NCBI GenBank assembly: GCA_021791715.1
Contig: JAJYWB010000029.1
Span: 1 to 64,000 of the forward strand
From: Planctomycetota bacterium
GTDB lineage: Bacteria > Planctomycetota > Planctomycetia > Isosphaerales > Isosphaeraceae
Direction: 5' to 3'
DNA: 64,000 bases
The translations under genes were made by a program, and so were the position numbers. The notes beneath the pieces are model-generated. The model made no database searches. It had not been told where the DNA came from and saw nothing but the letters and a program-made list of their open reading frames with translations. Of the stretch, positions 27,468-37,038 are shown one piece after another (position 1 is the stretch's first letter; the number at the start of each line of letters is the position of its first letter).

Positions 27468-29384
27468 ATGCCGTTCGCCTATTTCCGTCGTCATCAACGA
27501 ACCATGCTCGCGGTGCTCGCGATCATGGCGATGTTCGTTTTCGTGCTGGCCGATTCGCTCCCCAACCTCATGGGGATGCGCGGAGGAACGTCGGGAACGG
27601 GGGCCGATACGGTCGTCGCGACGTTGTTCGGCAAGCCCGTTAAACAAAAGGATCTCGAACGGCTCAAGACCGAACGGTATTACGCGAATCGCCTCTGGCA
27701 AGAAATCAATCCGATGTACCCGATGGCGTTCGGCGACCTCTCCGATCGTTCGCTCGTCGACGCGTACATCCTTCAACATGAAGCCGATCGGCTCGGAATC
27801 CCCGCCGACGTCGCGGTCGCACGCAAATGGATCCGCGAACGCGTCGGCTCGAAATACAGCCCGAAACAGCTCGACGCCGTCTTCGACCGCGTTTTCGGCA
27901 ACAACGTGAGCGCGAGCACGGTTCTGGAATCGCTCGCCAACCAACTCCGTTTGCTCCACGTTTCGTCGCTCGCGGGCGAAGAACCGCTCACGCCTCTTGA
28001 TATCTGGAGATCTTATCGCGATACCGACGAACGCGTTTCGGTGCAGGCGGTCGAATTCCGCTGCGCCGATTTCGTGAAAGACGTTCCCGATCCGTCCGCC
28101 GCCGAAATCGAAGCGATGTATGCGCAGGGCAAGGATCTGCTCCCCGATCCGGCTCGCGACGTTCCCGGTTTCAAAATCCCACGACGTATTCAATTTCAAT
28201 ACCTGATGATTGACGGTGAATCGCTGATGAAGGGGTATCGCGCCAAGCTCACCGAAGCCGAACTGCGCGACTACCTCGATTCGCATCGTACCGAACTCGA
28301 AGACGAACTCCTCAGACCCGTCGGCGACGACCTTCCCTTCGATCTTTTCGCCGACGACCCCAAGGCCGCGCTCACTCCGCGCCCCTTCGGCGATATCAAG
28401 CCGACCCTAGAAAATAAGCTCGCCGACGAGACCGCCCGCGCCGAGATCGATCGCCGTTTCAATGAAATTCGAAACGACCTCTTCGAGCCTTATGAACAAA
28501 AAGTTGATGAAGTGCGCAATCAAATCGACGAGGCGAAAGAGAAAGGGAAATCGCTCGATATCCAACTTCCCAAGCTCCCCGACGCGGCGCCTTTCGCCAA
28601 AAAGTTGGGTCTCGAACTCGCGACGACCCCGTCGCTCGAACGCGAAGCCGCGGCGACTTACGAGCTGATCTCGACGAGCAAAACCGGGCTTGAATGGCCG
28701 AGCCGAGGGAGGGATTTCGTCGAGGAATTCTTTGATACGACGATCGGAGTCAACGAGCCCGTCGAGCTGACCGACTCTCAGGGAAGACGTTACCTCGCGT
28801 GGAAAATGAAGGACGACGAGGCGCACACCCCCCCGCTCTCTCAAATACGCGATCAGGTTGTCCAAGCGGTGAAGATGAAAAAGGCGCGCGAACTCGCTCA
28901 AAAAGAAGCCGATCGTCTTGCCCGACAAGCGCGCGAACACGACGGCAAGCTCGCCGAGGTCGTCAAGGATCGCCCCGTCATCACCACCGCTCCCGTCGCG
29001 AAAAAGATCCCGGCGATCTTCACGTCGCAATTTCAATCCGAGGAACAACCCGTCGACATCAAAGAGATCCCCTACACGGGCGACGAGCTTCGCGAATTGA
29101 TCTTTCACCTGAAACCCGGCGACGTTCAGGTCGGATTCAATCAACCGAAAACGATTTGTTATGTGATTACCCTTGTGAGGCGCGATTCCCCATCGTTCGC
29201 CGCGTTGTTCTCTCCCAACGGATCGAGCTTCATCATCAAGCAAACGCTCGGGATCAAGGCGATGCGGGGGAGCGGTCAGAACTGGATGGAACTGCTGCGT
29301 AAGCGAGCGGGGTTATCCGACGATTGGATTCCCCCGGATGAGAAGAATAAAACCCGCAAAGACTCTTCCGAGCGCCGCGGATAA
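27468..29384 (+). CDS. SurA/PpiD-like membrane-anchored folding protein
   Basis: A 638-residue protein with an N-terminal membrane helix (about 12-30) and a SurA_N-like region (about 45-170: VATLFGKPVKQKDLERLKTE, then DRSLVDAYILQHEADRLGIP). A long helical, charged middle follows. The C-terminal part (about 410-560) has PPIase-like fragments such as PVELTDSQGRRYLAWKMKDD, but I see no clear parvulin active site. PpiD-type proteins hold envelope proteins in a foldable state on the outer face of the inner membrane. The role is inferred from architecture. Confidence 0.7.
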   Translation: MPFAYFRRHQRTMLAVLAIMAMFVFVLADSLPNLMGMRGGTSGTGADTVVATLFGKPVKQKDLERLKTERYYANRLWQEINPMYPMAFGDLSDRSLVDAYILQHEADRLGIPADVAVARKWIRERVGSKYSPKQLDAVFDRVFGNNVSASTVLESLANQLRLLHVSSLAGEEPLTPLDIWRSYRDTDERVSVQAVEFRCADFVKDVPDPSAAEIEAMYAQGKDLLPDPARDVPGFKIPRRIQFQYLMIDGESLMKGYRAKLTEAELRDYLDSHRTELEDELLRPVGDDLPFDLFADDPKAALTPRPFGDIKPTLENKLADETARAEIDRRFNEIRNDLFEPYEQKVDEVRNQIDEAKEKGKSLDIQLPKLPDAAPFAKKLGLELATTPSLEREAAATYELISTSKTGLEWPSRGRDFVEEFFDTTIGVNEPVELTDSQGRRYLAWKMKDDEAHTPPLSQIRDQVVQAVKMKKARELAQKEADRLARQAREHDGKLAEVVKDRPVITTAPVAKKIPAIFTSQFQSEEQPVDIKEIPYTGDELRELIFHLKPGDVQVGFNQPKTICYVITLVRRDSPSFAALFSPNGSSFIIKQTLGIKAMRGSGQNWMELLRKRAGLSDDWIPPDEKNKTRKDSSERRG

Positions 29385-29802
29385 ACATCGACAAGACGAG
29401 CCGCGAACGATGACGAGGGTATTTGTTCCGCAAGAAAAGGCGTTTGTGAGATACGGTTCCGATACCCTCGCTCGCGATTCGGTTAAGAGAAACAAGCGCG
29501 AATCCGAAAACTCGATCGTATCGATCTCGGCCCGGTTTTCCGGGTCGAACGGCTTCGCGTCGGTCTCGATTCGATCATGCGGAAAGAATCATTGATACTA
29601 TAATCCGGATCACCTGGAGGTTCGCCCCCCGATTTCGGATTCGCCCTCGAATCCCGACGCGATTCCTTTCCAATATTATATAAGGTTATGTTATTATTCT
29701 TGTGAATCTTACCGATCGAGTATCCTCCTTGAAATCAAGGTGAATTATCGAGTTCTTATCGGAACGCCTCCAAAAAAGATCGCGGGCCGATCGCGGCGGC
29801 GT
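29385..29802. other. Intergenic region with one degenerate repeat copy
   Basis: 418 bp between convergent genes. At 29605-29630, CCGGATCACCTGGAGGTTCGCCCCCC is a degraded copy of the 1-kb repeat core. The region 29660-29750 is AT-rich. No gene or clear terminator is visible. Confidence 0.5.
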
Positions 29803-30876
29803 TCAATAATCGCTCGCCGAGACGACCTCGGCGCCGTTGCGCGTGCCGATCGCTTGCCATATCATCATGTTCACACTGTTTTTGACGAACTTGGAACTGC
29901 CGTCGCAAAATAAAACGTTCACTCCGCCCGGATGCCAACTATGTGAAGCGATGTTATGTGTGAGCAAATTCCACCACGGATTCGATCGATTGCTCTGGGG
30001 CAAGCCGCCGCGACAGTCGAGCCGCTTGTCGTTCGGCGGGCGAACGTGATTGTACATGCTGTGCCCGGGTGCGCCGAAAAGCCACATGCAGCCGAACGTG
30101 TTCAATTGAACGTTCCCCACCTGATTGCAATCCGTCGGATAATTGAGCAACGGCGGACCGTTCGTCGCGTTGTTGTTGCCGTTCGTCAGCACCATCCCCC
30201 CGACCGGAGTCGTTCCGTTCCACGTCGAATTGCCGGGTTGCGAGCGGATCTGCTCGGCGAACGCGACCGTCTGCGAACTCCCGTCGATTATTTGCGCGAG
30301 ATTCGTCGCCGAATTCTCATAAAATATTCCATTGATTCTGATCCCGTAAGGGTTTAAAGGCGAGACGGCGAACGTCGTTCCCGTGTTCATAGGATAATTG
30401 TGCATCCCTTTACCTCCCAGGCAACGGAATTGCCCCCCGTCGCTCGGGCAAAGGAACGAATCGACGATCGTCTCGATCGACGTGAGATTCTCGGGCTGAG
30501 AACCCGCCTCCCCCGCCCCCGCGGCCGCCAGGCTCGTCTCGGGGTTGAGTAAATAATTCGTCGCGTTGTATAACGCGATTTGATCCATATAAGGGAGCAA
30601 ATACGCGTGTGCCGAAAAGCATCGACCCGCTCCGTTGATCATCCCGCGGAGCCTCCCGGGCGGAAACGTGTTGAGCGCGTCGTGATACGAATGGAGAGCG
30701 ATCCCAAGCTGCTTGAGATTGTTCAAGCATTGCGCCCGGCGAGCCGCCTCGCGCGCTTGCTGAACCGCGGGAAGCAATAAAGCGATCAATACCGAGATGA
30801 TCGCGATCACCACAAGCAACTCGATCAAAGTAAAACCGTTGCGATCCTTACCGCTCGTTAAAAATGAAGATTTCAT
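29803..30876 (-). CDS. DUF1559 domain, pseudopilin-like protein
   Basis: The 357-residue protein has the type IV pilin N-terminal motif GFTLIELLVVIAIISVLIAL followed by LLPAVQQAREAARRAQCLNN and LKQLGIALHSYHDALNTFPPG, the standard start of planctomycete DUF1559 proteins, which are present in very many copies per genome. The C-terminus has the H-G-G-N-LFCDGSS motif. Cleavage by a prepilin peptidase and a surface or secretion role are inferred. ATG 30876 is preferred over an upstream start that adds 11 residues. Confidence 0.92.
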   Translation of the reverse strand: MKSSFLTSGKDRNGFTLIELLVVIAIISVLIALLLPAVQQAREAARRAQCLNNLKQLGIALHSYHDALNTFPPGRLRGMINGAGRCFSAHAYLLPYMDQIALYNATNYLLNPETSLAAAGAGEAGSQPENLTSIETIVDSFLCPSDGGQFRCLGGKGMHNYPMNTGTTFAVSPLNPYGIRINGIFYENSATNLAQIIDGSSQTVAFAEQIRSQPGNSTWNGTTPVGGMVLTNGNNNATNGPPLLNYPTDCNQVGNVQLNTFGCMWLFGAPGHSMYNHVRPPNDKRLDCRGGLPQSNRSNPWWNLLTHNIASHSWHPGGVNVLFCDGSSKFVKNSVNMMIWQAIGTRNGAEVVSASDY

Positions 30877-31164
30877 GATTCCGCCGTCCCTATCGTTTTC
30901 AAATGGCACGATCGTGCGATTAGAACGAGACGATACGACGGCGGCGGGGATGAGTCAAGCGAGCCGCGATTTGAATTGGGGTGAAAGTGATTCGGTTCAT
31001 TTGCGAATCGAACCTCGATTCGGAAACTCGGCGGGCGCCTTTCCGGTTTATCTCGCCTTCTTGACCCGAGCGATTCAGACGCATAGAACGGGTGAGCCTT
31101 ATTGATCCAATCGAGATCACAAATTCACAACCATTCGAATCTTCACAATCCGGAGAGTCGACAG

Positions 31165-31578
31165 ATGAATGAAATGATTTCCACGCTCTCGACGCGTCTC
31201 GGGCTCGACCCCGCGATGGTTGAGAAAGGCCTCGCGGCGCTCCTTTCTGGTCTCAAAGCTCATTTACCCCCGGAACTCTACGAGGCGCTTCATCAAGCGA
31301 TTCCAGACGCCGACGCAATCGTTTCCAAAGCCGCGAACGCCGACGATTCGGCACAACAATCGGGCGGATTGCTCGCGTCGATCGTCGAGATCGCGGGTAA
31401 AGTTTTCGGCGGCGATACGTCCAAAGTGCTTTCCGAATTGACCAAAGCCGGCTTCTCCGCCGAACAGATCGAACAATTCGTGATGCACGCGTTCAAATTT
31501 TTGGAAACGATCGTCCCCAAAGAGATCCTCGATCAGGTGAAAAGCCGCGTCCCCGGTCTTGCCTCCGAAAAAGCCTGA
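31165..31578 (+). CDS. Small helical protein, DUF2780-like
   Basis: From the ATG at 31165 (GGAGAG seven bases upstream) the product is 137 residues, almost all amphipathic helix. The N-terminal MISTLSTRLGLDPAMVEKGL and central GLLASIVEIAGKVFGG segments resemble the DUF2780/VcgC-like family of small proteins. No cysteines or signal peptide. Function unknown. Confidence 0.65.
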   Translation: MNEMISTLSTRLGLDPAMVEKGLAALLSGLKAHLPPELYEALHQAIPDADAIVSKAANADDSAQQSGGLLASIVEIAGKVFGGDTSKVLSELTKAGFSAEQIEQFVMHAFKFLETIVPKEILDQVKSRVPGLASEKA

Positions 31579-31865
31579 GCCAAAACCCGCCGTGCGGTCC
31601 AAAGGCGTCGACGTCGCGACGAAGGGACGTCGATTCTTATCGTATGACATATAAACATAATATATTTTATAAAATGTCTTTATTCTAAATATTCTATTCA
31701 TTTTGGTCGTACCGTAAAGGGCTTTCGCTCGATCGGATCTCATTCGTTTTCGTTTTCGAACCGGGGCGATGATTCTCGCCCCCGCTTGGTTTATGCTGCG
31801 CGTTTCAGGGATCGCGGGACGATCCGCGAGGGTTCGCGTCGACTTCATAAGAACAGGCGATCAAG

Positions 31866-32612
31866 ATGGCTCCATTTTTTGATTTATCGGGAGAAACGGC
31901 GCTCGTGACGGGGGGCGCGCGGGGGATCGGCGCGGGGATCGCGCGCAGGCTTCGTCGAGCGGGCGCGAGGGTTGCGATCTTCGATCTCGACGGCGGATTC
32001 GCCGCGCAAGTCGCGGCCGAATGCGAAGGGATTCACACCGTCGGCGATATGACCGTGGAGAGCGACGTCGATCGAGCGTTTACCGAGGCCGAATCAAAGC
32101 TCGGACCGGTGTCGATTCTGGTGAACAACGCCGCGATCACGGGACGCGCCGAGATCAGTTGGGAACTCGAAGCCGACGAGGTGCGTCGCGTGTTCGAGGT
32201 CAACGTGATCGGTCCGTTTCTCTGTTGCAAACGGGTCGTTCCGGGAATGATCGAGCGGAAATACGGCAGGATCGTCTCGATCGCGTCGATCGCGGGGAAG
32301 GAAGGGAATCCGACGCTCCTCCCCTATTCGGCTTCGAAGGCCGCGGTGATCAACATGACAAAAGCCCTGGCGCGCGAGGTCGTCGGTCGGGGAGATATCA
32401 CCGTGAACGCGATCTCGCCCGCGGTCATTCAAACCGAGATGGTCGAGGCTCTGCCGCAAGCGACGATCGATTACATGCTCTCGAAGATCCCGATGGGACG
32501 AACGGGACGGATCGACGAGGTCGCGTCGCTCGTCCATTATCTCGCGAGCCGAGAGGCTTCGTACTGCACGGGCCAGTGCTACGATCTCAGCGGCGGACGA
32601 GCCACCTATTGA
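31866..32612 (+). CDS. Short-chain dehydrogenase/reductase
   Basis: A 248-residue classical SDR: TGGARGIGAGIA is the nucleotide-binding Gly motif, Asp at the end of the second strand (IFDLDGG) favours NAD(H), NNAAITG follows, and catalytic Ser in IASIAGKEG with Tyr and Lys in YSASKAA. The end has the GQCYDLSGG of FabG-like enzymes. It could be a FabG or a sugar/alcohol dehydrogenase; the Asp and the surroundings do not decide. Confidence 0.88.
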   Translation: MAPFFDLSGETALVTGGARGIGAGIARRLRRAGARVAIFDLDGGFAAQVAAECEGIHTVGDMTVESDVDRAFTEAESKLGPVSILVNNAAITGRAEISWELEADEVRRVFEVNVIGPFLCCKRVVPGMIERKYGRIVSIASIAGKEGNPTLLPYSASKAAVINMTKALAREVVGRGDITVNAISPAVIQTEMVEALPQATIDYMLSKIPMGRTGRIDEVASLVHYLASREASYCTGQCYDLSGGRATY

Positions 32613-32765
32613 TCTATACATTAGAACGCATTTATGTTTTAATGGTTCGTCGCGCGGTTTCGTTCGCGTGATCGTTCGGCGCGTTTTTGGTCGTTGAGAA
32701 CCGATCGGATTTCGGTTAGCTTCAAAATGTCGCGGTCGACGGACCCGCCTACGCACAAGGGGATA

Positions 32766-33890
32766 ATGATGATCAATCGAGCGAGAATATTCTTGGCCGC
32801 GCTCGCCGCGTTCGGCTTGTTCGCGACGGTTTCGCTCTCGGCCGAGCCCGAGAAGGCCGAGGGGCGAAGGCTTTACGTCGCCGAGCCCGGGATCCGCGAT
32901 TTGGTCGAATACGGCGGCCACGGGCTGCTTGTTTACGATATCGATCGCGGTCATAAGTTGATCAAACGCATCCCGACCGCGGGGCTGAGGCCGAACGGCA
33001 AACCCGACAACGTGAAAGGAGTGTGCGCGTCGGCCGCGACGGGGCGCATTCATATCTCGACAACAAAAACACTGACTTGTCTCGATCTTGTCACCGAGAA
33101 AATCCTTTGGGAGCGATCTTACGAGGGGGGATGCGACCGCATGGCGCTTTCTCCCGACGGCAAAACGATTTATCTCCCCTCGTTCGAGGGGGATCACTGG
33201 AACGTCGTCGACGCGATCGACGGATCGGTGATCGCCAAGATCACTCCCAAATCGGGAGCGCACAACACCGTGTTCGGCGCCGACGGCAAGCACGTTTATC
33301 TCGCGGGGTTGAGGTCGCCGTTGTTGACGGTCGCCGACGCGTCGAAGCATGTCGCCGAACGAACGATCGGGCCGTTTTCGGCGGCGATTCGGCCGTTCAC
33401 CGTCGACGGTCGCCAAACGCGTTGTTACGCCACCGTCAACGGGTTGCTCGGCTTTGAAATCGGCGATTTGAAGACGAACAAACCCGTTCAACGCGTCGTC
33501 GTATCGGGTTTTCAGCCCGGCCCGGTGAAGCGTCACGGCTGCCCCAGCCACGGAGTCGGCCTCACCCCCGACGAAAAGGAGATCTGGGTGGTCGACGGTC
33601 ATAATCAACAGGTTCATATTTTTGACATCACGGTCGATCCGCCGCGCCAAACGACGAGCATCCCGCTCCGTGAAGAGCCGGGTTGGATCACGTTTTCGAT
33701 CGACGGTCAATACGCTTATCCGTCGACCGGCGAGGTGATCGACGTCAAAACCAAAAAAACGGTCACGACGCTTTCGGACGAAAAAGGGTCCCCCGTGCTG
33801 AGCGAAAAGATGGTCGAGATCGATTTCGAGGCGGGAAAACCGGTCCGAACCGGCGATCAATTCGGAATCGGTCGCGTAATCGATCGTTGA
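32766..33890 (+). CDS. Secreted beta-propeller protein (YVTN-type repeats)
   Basis: The 374-residue protein, from either of two consecutive ATGs at 32766 and 32769, has a signal peptide (about 1-25, ending LSA) and then repeated blades: LLVYDIDRGHKLIKRIPTAG, RMALSPDGKTIYLPSFEGDH, NTVFGADGKHVYLAG and GLTPDEKEIWVVDGHNQQVH. This is a YVTN/seven-blade type propeller without catalytic residues. Probably a binding or scaffold protein in the periplasm. AAGGGG precedes the start. Confidence 0.75.
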   Translation: MMINRARIFLAALAAFGLFATVSLSAEPEKAEGRRLYVAEPGIRDLVEYGGHGLLVYDIDRGHKLIKRIPTAGLRPNGKPDNVKGVCASAATGRIHISTTKTLTCLDLVTEKILWERSYEGGCDRMALSPDGKTIYLPSFEGDHWNVVDAIDGSVIAKITPKSGAHNTVFGADGKHVYLAGLRSPLLTVADASKHVAERTIGPFSAAIRPFTVDGRQTRCYATVNGLLGFEIGDLKTNKPVQRVVVSGFQPGPVKRHGCPSHGVGLTPDEKEIWVVDGHNQQVHIFDITVDPPRQTTSIPLREEPGWITFSIDGQYAYPSTGEVIDVKTKKTVTTLSDEKGSPVLSEKMVEIDFEAGKPVRTGDQFGIGRVIDR

Positions 33891-34034
33891 TCGATTGATG
33901 AGGCCGAACGTTCGCGCAGGCTCGATCGAATCGATTCGCCGCGAGCTTCGTCGAGATCGCGGACGGATCGATGAATCGTCATTCTCGGTTTCTAAAGCGG
34001 CGAACGATCGCGAACCGGCGACGGAGACGCGGAG

Positions 34035-35996
34035 ATGACTCCCATCAACGTATTGACTCAAACTAGCTTGTCGAATGCGACGGTCGGTCACCCGCTCGAG
34101 CCGTTGACCGCGGACGAGGTTCGAAAGGCCGTGGAAATCGTCCGAAAAAGCGGTAAGGCGTGCGCGGCGACTCGATTCATCTCGATCGCGCTCAACGAGC
34201 CCGATAAGACTTCGACGCAAGGCGCGTCGTCGCGCGAGGCGTTCCCGCGCGAGGCGTTCATCGTCCTTTACGATCGAGCGAAAAACGCGTGTTTCGAGGG
34301 GATCGTTTCGCTTAAGGATGAACGCGTTCTTTCGTGCAAGCATGTTCCTGGCGTTCAGCCGATGATGACGGTCGACGAGATGATCGAGTGCGAGCGCGCC
34401 GTGCTCGATTCTCCCGAATTTCGCGAAGCGCTCGTCAGGCACACGGGGATCGCCGATACGAGCCTGGCGATGGTGGATATCTGGAGCGCGGGATATTACG
34501 GCGAGGCCGAGGAGAGCGAGCGTCGACTCGTTCGGCCGCTCTGTTTTTTGAGGGCCGACGCGACCGACAACGGATACGCTCGACCGATCGAGTGGATTCG
34601 TCCCGTCGTCGATCTCGCTTTGATGAAGGTCGTTAGAATTGAGGAATATGAACGCGTTCCGATCCCTCCGGGAGAATCGAATTACGCCGCGAGCCGGCGG
34701 ACGTCGTTTCGTGAAGATATTAAACCGCTTGAAATTGTTCAGCCGGAAGGTCCGAGTTTTCAGGTTTCGGGCAACGCGGTGAATTGGCAAAAGTGGAGTT
34801 TTGTGATCGGGTTCAACGCGCGCGAGGGGTTGACGCTCCATGATATTCGATATCGCGACGGCGATCGCGACCGTTCGATTTTGTATCGCGCGTCGCTGAC
34901 CGAGATGGTCGTTCCCTACGGCGATCCAGGGCCGACGCAGCGGCGGAAAAACGCGTTCGACGTCGGCGAATACGGCATGGGGAATTGCGCCAATAGCCTG
35001 AAACTGGGTTGCGATTGTCTTGGATATATTCATTATTTCGATGCGCATTTGTGCGATAGCAAGGGGGAGCCGATCGTGATCCCCAACGCGATCTGCATGC
35101 ACGAGGAGGATTTTGGAATCCTCTGGAAGCACACCGATCGTCGCCTTGCGGATTCACCCGAGGTTCGTCGATCGCGCAGGCTTGTCGTATCGTCGATTTC
35201 CACGGTTGAAAATTATGAATACGGTTTCTTTTGGTATTTTTATCAAGACGGTACGATTCAATTCGAGGTGAAGCTTACGGGGATTCTTTCGACCGCGGCT
35301 TATCCCGCGGGAAAGTCTCCGGTTCACGGAGAACTCGTCGCTCCTCAAGTTTACGCTCCGAATCATCAGCATTTTTTTAATATGAGGCTCGATTTCGATC
35401 TCGACGGTAGGGCGAACACGGTTTACCGAGTCGATGTGACGCCCGACGCGATCGACGAGAACAATCCGTTCGAGAACGCGTTTCAGGCGCGATCGACGGG
35501 TTTGAAGACCGAGAAGGAGGCGCGGGGCCGTTTGAATTTGGAGTCGGCGCGAACGTGGAAGATCGTCAACCCGGGGGTTCGCAATTCGGTCGGCGAGTCC
35601 GTGGGATACAAGCTGATTCCCGGCGATAATTCTATTCCTTTCGGCTCGCCGAACGCGTGGTGGCGGAAGCGAGCGGGATTTGTTGAGCATCATGTGTGGG
35701 TTACTCCATATTCCGCCGACGAGCGTTACGGCGCCGGTGATTACCCGAACCAGAGCGCCGGGGGGGACGGCCTGATCAGGTGGACCGAGCGTGATCGTCC
35801 GATCGAGAACGCCGACGTGGTGGTTTGGTATACGATGGGGCATACGCACATTCCTCGACCCGAGGATTATCCCGTGATGCCGACGGCGTACATCGGCTTT
35901 TCGCTCAAACCGTTCGGATTTTTCGACGCGAACCCGGCTCTCGACGTTCCCCCTTCGGATCGCGGCGAAGCGAAGAAATCTTGTTCGCATTGTTGA
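34035..35996 (+). CDS. Copper-containing primary amine oxidase
   Basis: A 653-residue copper amine oxidase. The topaquinone precursor Tyr394 sits in VENYEYG, the catalytic-base Asp in NAFDVGEYGMG (Asp309), and copper ligands in NHQHFFN (His444, His446) and GHTHIPRPEDYPVMP (His605). It oxidises primary amines to aldehydes, H2O2 and ammonia. I see no signal peptide, unlike the exported E. coli TynA. It stands alone, with no amine transporter or aldehyde dehydrogenase nearby. Confidence 0.95.
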   Translation: MTPINVLTQTSLSNATVGHPLEPLTADEVRKAVEIVRKSGKACAATRFISIALNEPDKTSTQGASSREAFPREAFIVLYDRAKNACFEGIVSLKDERVLSCKHVPGVQPMMTVDEMIECERAVLDSPEFREALVRHTGIADTSLAMVDIWSAGYYGEAEESERRLVRPLCFLRADATDNGYARPIEWIRPVVDLALMKVVRIEEYERVPIPPGESNYAASRRTSFREDIKPLEIVQPEGPSFQVSGNAVNWQKWSFVIGFNAREGLTLHDIRYRDGDRDRSILYRASLTEMVVPYGDPGPTQRRKNAFDVGEYGMGNCANSLKLGCDCLGYIHYFDAHLCDSKGEPIVIPNAICMHEEDFGILWKHTDRRLADSPEVRRSRRLVVSSISTVENYEYGFFWYFYQDGTIQFEVKLTGILSTAAYPAGKSPVHGELVAPQVYAPNHQHFFNMRLDFDLDGRANTVYRVDVTPDAIDENNPFENAFQARSTGLKTEKEARGRLNLESARTWKIVNPGVRNSVGESVGYKLIPGDNSIPFGSPNAWWRKRAGFVEHHVWVTPYSADERYGAGDYPNQSAGGDGLIRWTERDRPIENADVVVWYTMGHTHIPRPEDYPVMPTAYIGFSLKPFGFFDANPALDVPPSDRGEAKKSCSHC

Positions 35997-36250
35997 CGAC
36001 GCGCCGCCGATCCGAAGACGCGAAAAGGCGTTCCATTTTTGAAATAAATGATTCATAAATTGTGAGTTCGATCTTTCCAAGTTATCGTTTTTTTTGAGAT
36101 CTTGTTTTGACGCTGTGAATTTGCGGTCCGCCTTTTGATTCATCGCCCGACGGAGCGGCGATGTTCACTCATCGCATAAGCAGAAGCCGATATCGTTTAC
36201 AGGTTAGAGGCCGCCGGAGAGGCAATCGATTATTCGGAGGAATTTTAACG

Positions 36251-36342
36251 CGAACCCGTTTGGGAGGGCGAACCTCCTGGTGAGCCGGCATATTTTTATC
36301 TTTGAGGTCGAATCCGTTTGGGATGTCGAACCCGTTTGGGAG
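36251..36342 (-). repeat. Exact 92-bp copy of the repeat at 1001-1092 (inverted orientation)
   Basis: The sequence is identical base for base to the reverse complement of 1001-1092, and matches on neither side beyond that. It includes one GGAGG-TTCGC-CCTCC core, the CAAAGATAAAAATATG linker and two flanking AAACGG words. It lies alone here, so its ends may mark the mobile unit. Confidence 0.95.
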
Positions 36343-36511
36343 ATGTACCGGCTGTGGGAATTGGTGTTCCGGATTGAAAGCGGCGATCCGATGTGATCAA
36401 TAAACATTGAATATATTATCATTGGATCTTTCAGTTTAATAACCGCGATTTTATTCGCGTATGCTGAATTGTATGGCGAGGAATGCTTACCATTATTTAT
36501 TCATAACTTAA

Positions 36512-36537
36512 TTCCGGGGATTGTTCAATCCCCGGAA
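36512..36537 (-). terminator. Terminator-like hairpin after the YjzC-like gene
   Basis: TTCCGGGGATT, loop GTTC, AATCCCCGGAA forms a perfect 11-bp stem about 10 bp past the stop at 36548. On the minus strand it is followed by TTAAGTT, a poor U-tract, so it may work only weakly or act as a boundary structure. Confidence 0.5.
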
Positions 36538-36547
36538 CTAGTCTTGA

Positions 36548-36745
36548 TTAATTTCCAAGACCGGATTTGTTATGGCTGCGGTCTGAAATGATATAAGTCA
36601 TCCCAGGTTTTGGAGTGGGAGGAAGCGGTCGTCCTTTGGGGACGGTCACTTCTTTCCCAGTATCTCCTCCGCGAGGCCCAATCACTTCGTATTGAGCCGA
36701 TGCTGGAGATGTCTCTCCAGGCTTATAACTGTTCATTTTTTTCAT
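36548..36745 (-). CDS. YjzC-like small protein
   Basis: A 65-residue product beginning at ATG 36745 or, three codons later, ATG 36736. Features are KPGETSPASAQYEVIGPRGG, then TGKEVTVPKGRPLPPTPKPG, then a C-terminal SDRSHNKSG. The KPGE-P-SG-Y start and PPTP turn resemble small YjzC-family proteins, whose function is not established. It is bracketed by hairpins at 36512-36537 and 36782-36809, which marks it off from the upstream RM-like genes. Confidence 0.6.
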   Translation of the reverse strand: MKKMNSYKPGETSPASAQYEVIGPRGGDTGKEVTVPKGRPLPPTPKPGMTYIISDRSHNKSGLGN

Positions 36746-36781
36746 TTCAAATTCACCGATCCTTTCAAAAAAGGAATAAGA

Positions 36782-36809
36782 AGGAGTGACTCAACGGAGA
36801 GTTACTCCT
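36782..36809 (-). terminator. Possible terminator of the methyltransferase operon
   Basis: AGGAGTAACTC, loop TCCGTT, GAGTCACTCCT on the minus strand is an 11-bp stem with one G-T pair. It is followed by TCTTATTCCTTTTTT, a discontinuous T-tract. It lies about 230 bp past the end of the gene at 37039. Confidence 0.45.
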
Positions 36810-37038
36810 AATCTCGATTATCTCGGAGTCTTCGATTACTTGTCTATGTGATTTTCCTCATTCGGGTTCTACTTCTAAGTAATCTTCAATCCCAATTCAG
36901 AAAACTTGATGATGGAAGGTAGATCAACCAGAAAACACCTATGAGCTGTAAGATCGACAATCGATTTGAGACGAGAACGGATTGCCTCGGCGTGAAACGC
37001 GAGGACTATGGTGTTATTCTGTTTTGAGAACGAATCGA

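Larger units (their letters stand above)
35997..36547. other. Intergenic region with repeat copy and a terminator-like hairpin
   Basis: The region holds the 92-bp repeat copy (36251-36342) and a hairpin at 36512-36537; the rest is AT-rich and I see no gene. A 72-codon frame across the repeat is an artefact of its open frames. Confidence 0.5.

Noticed and set aside
32094..35132. Very long minus-strand ORF of about 1000 codons
   Set aside because: It is antisense to the SDR, propeller and amine oxidase genes; composition is Arg/Asp/His-rich as expected of a shadow of GATCG-rich coding DNA.
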